Below are positions 62,932 to 64,000 of a stretch of DNA of 64,000 nucleotides, one piece after another. The notes under the pieces are model-generated. The model was not told the DNA's origin. It worked only from the letters and a program-made list of their open reading frames with translations, and did not search any database. Every line of letters starts with the position of its first letter. Within the stretch, counting starts at the first letter, position 1. Made by a program: the position numbers and the translations under genes. Source of the DNA: an uncultured Lentisphaeria bacterium (GTDB taxonomy: Bacteria; Verrucomicrobiota; Lentisphaeria; Victivallales; UBA1829); the NCBI GenBank assembly GCA_905197955.1, contig CAJKAR010000004.1, forward strand, positions 1 through 64,000, written 5' to 3'.

Positions 62932-64000
62932 ATGAAACCGATCTCTCTGCTGTTTCTGATTCTGTCTGTCGCTCTTTCCGCCGCAGCGTTTGAGTTTTCC
63001 GGGGAATGGAAGGCGGAAGCCAACGGCCGCGCTCTTCCCAAAAAATGGGATGGTGCGGAACTGAAGACCTCTGCGGAATTTCCCGGCGGAGTTCTTGTTT
63101 ATAAGGAACAGCCTCGTTATTTGTTCCGTCCGGACCGCAGAGCATTCGATTCCCGTGAGCTTGTGATGGAAGTCAAGGTGGAAAATACCACCTCTCCGCT
63201 GAAAGCATGGATCTTTGTGAAGGATAAGGAGGGGGCCTGGTTTCAGTCGGCAAAAGAGTTTTCGCTCAAACCGGACGAGTGGACCCGCCTGAGCGTTCGA
63301 CTGGATATCCCCGGAAAAGAGCTGCTGCCGATGGGACATAATGCAGTCTGGAACGGATACTATGCCTCAAAAATTTTCTCGGCGGGATTGAGTATTTACA
63401 GCGAGGAGATGCAGAAAGCGGAATTTTCCGTCCGGAATCCGATGTTCGAGGGTAAACGGGAAGCTCGATCTCTTGCCGTCATGGACTGGGAGATGCCGAG
63501 TGCGGCGGCGGAATACGATCTTGTGCGTTCCACGTTTCAACTGACCAGAGAATATTTCAATCCGTTCAATCCCGATGAGATTGCTGTTGATTTTGAAGTG
63601 ATTGCGCCATCCTCCGGCGGAGTGGTGAAACGTTATCCGGCGTTCTATTCGCAGGATTGCCGGCGGGATCTGCATTTTACTCGGGAACTGGTGGTGCTTC
63701 AGGGGCGTCCGTTCTGGGAGTTCCGATATGTGCCGAAGGAGAAAGGCAAACATAAAATCCGTCTCCGGATTATGGATGCGACCGTGGATCCGGTGGTCGC
63801 CTTTACGCTGTATACGGACTGGCGGGAAATGGATGTGACGCCGTCGAATGCACCCGGTTTTATCCGGGTTAGCAAACGCAATCCGCACTATTTTGAGTAT
63901 GAGCGGGGAGGCTTTTTCTATCCGATCGGGATCAATATCCACTCCAATACCGATCAGAGAAGCGAAAACAGTTTCGGCTTCGGGCACCTTCCTGACCGCG
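62932..64000 (+). CDS. Secreted DUF5060-type glycoside hydrolase (3' truncated by window)
   Basis: The first 356 residues are in the window. MKPISLLFLILSVALSAAAF is a signal peptide. A beta-sandwich (about residues 20-165) is followed by a DUF5060-type domain with REYFNPFNPDEIAVDFEVIAP and WEFRYVPKEKGKHKIRLRI. The next part, PGFIRVSKRNPHYFEYERGGFFYPIGIN, is the typical entry to a GH-A-type TIM barrel (cellulase-like or DUF4038). Catalytic residues lie beyond the window. It begins 6 nt after the pseudopilin stop on the same strand. Confidence 0.85.
   Translation, partial: MKPISLLFLILSVALSAAAFEFSGEWKAEANGRALPKKWDGAELKTSAEFPGGVLVYKEQPRYLFRPDRRAFDSRELVMEVKVENTTSPLKAWIFVKDKEGAWFQSAKEFSLKPDEWTRLSVRLDIPGKELLPMGHNAVWNGYYASKIFSAGLSIYSEEMQKAEFSVRNPMFEGKREARSLAVMDWEMPSAAAEYDLVRSTFQLTREYFNPFNPDEIAVDFEVIAPSSGGVVKRYPAFYSQDCRRDLHFTRELVVLQGRPFWEFRYVPKEKGKHKIRLRIMDATVDPVVAFTLYTDWREMDVTPSNAPGFIRVSKRNPHYFEYERGGFFYPIGINIHSNTDQRSENSFGFGHLPDR

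Noticed and set aside
1..64000. CRISPR arrays, rRNA and tRNA genes
   Set aside because: No regularly spaced repeats and no rRNA or ordinary tRNA sequence were seen; the only tRNA-like structure is the tmRNA end at 9178-9532.

Overview
The window looks like a chromosomal segment of an anaerobic, sugar-fermenting member of the Lentisphaerota, close to Victivallales. This is inferred from the combination seen: pseudopilin-like proteins with an FTLIELL start and (in one) an H-x9-DG end motif, many unrelated glycoside hydrolases each near an AraC regulator, [FeFe] hydrogenases, AdhE, and spermidine synthesis by the carboxyspermidine route. No rRNA or marker tree was available, so the assignment is an inference.

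Region 1 (1-9177) is visibly more AT-rich than the rest and is the right-hand part of an integrated element. Its tyrosine integrase sits 110 bp from the 3' end of the tmRNA gene (ssrA, minus strand, 9178-9532), which is the likely attachment site. It carries an AlpA-like HTH protein, a P4/PICI-type primase-helicase interrupted by one in-frame TAA, a RhuM-family protein translationally coupled to a small upstream ORF, an inovirus Gp2-like protein, and three proteins I do not recognise. No capsid, portal or terminase gene is visible. The left end lies outside the window. A phage satellite or integrative plasmid fits best.

Region 2 (9.6-16.6 kb) encodes carbohydrate enzymes: GH42, GH20 and a heparinase II/III-like protein. 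The GH42 promoter has a clear pair of direct repeats 21 bp apart just upstream of its -35 box, the geometry of an AraC-family activator site.

Region 3 (16.7-24.4 kb) is housekeeping: a TPR lipoprotein, dnaG, and a polyamine operon (speA, carboxyspermidine dehydrogenase, nspC, and a CE4 deacetylase).

Region 4 (24.5-32.6 kb) has a GH29 fucosidase with a CBM9-like protein, a GH16 enzyme divergent from an AraC regulator, an Old Yellow Enzyme relative, DUF4186, ilvC, a DUF302 protein and purQ.

Region 5 (32.7-40.9 kb, all plus strand) carries an arylpyruvate/aryl-CoA operon (iorA, iorB, a PaaK-like CoA ligase, an ACT protein), then a YcfL-like lipoprotein, hisI, a MurB-Ddl fusion, a degenerate S24-HTH fusion protein and a sugar O-acetyltransferase.

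Region 6 (40.9-48.3 kb) is another accessory sugar region: AraC, a very large secreted GH-A-type hydrolase followed directly by a pseudopilin, then a WbsX/GH99-like protein divergent from a third AraC regulator whose own upstream region holds a second 21-bp-spaced direct repeat.

Region 7 (48.4-60.0 kb, minus strand) has dnaE, an Hfs-type cluster of two [FeFe] hydrogenases (one catalytic-like group B, one sensory with a PAS domain), two [2Fe-2S] thioredoxin-like proteins and a SpoIIE/PP2C phosphatase, then adhE. A Rex-like operator lies upstream of adhE. Together these suggest control of electron disposal between H2 and ethanol.

Region 8 (60.6-64.0 kb) is a family 2 glycosyltransferase, a pseudopilin overlapping it by 4 nt, and the start of a secreted DUF5060-type glycoside hydrolase cut by the window end.
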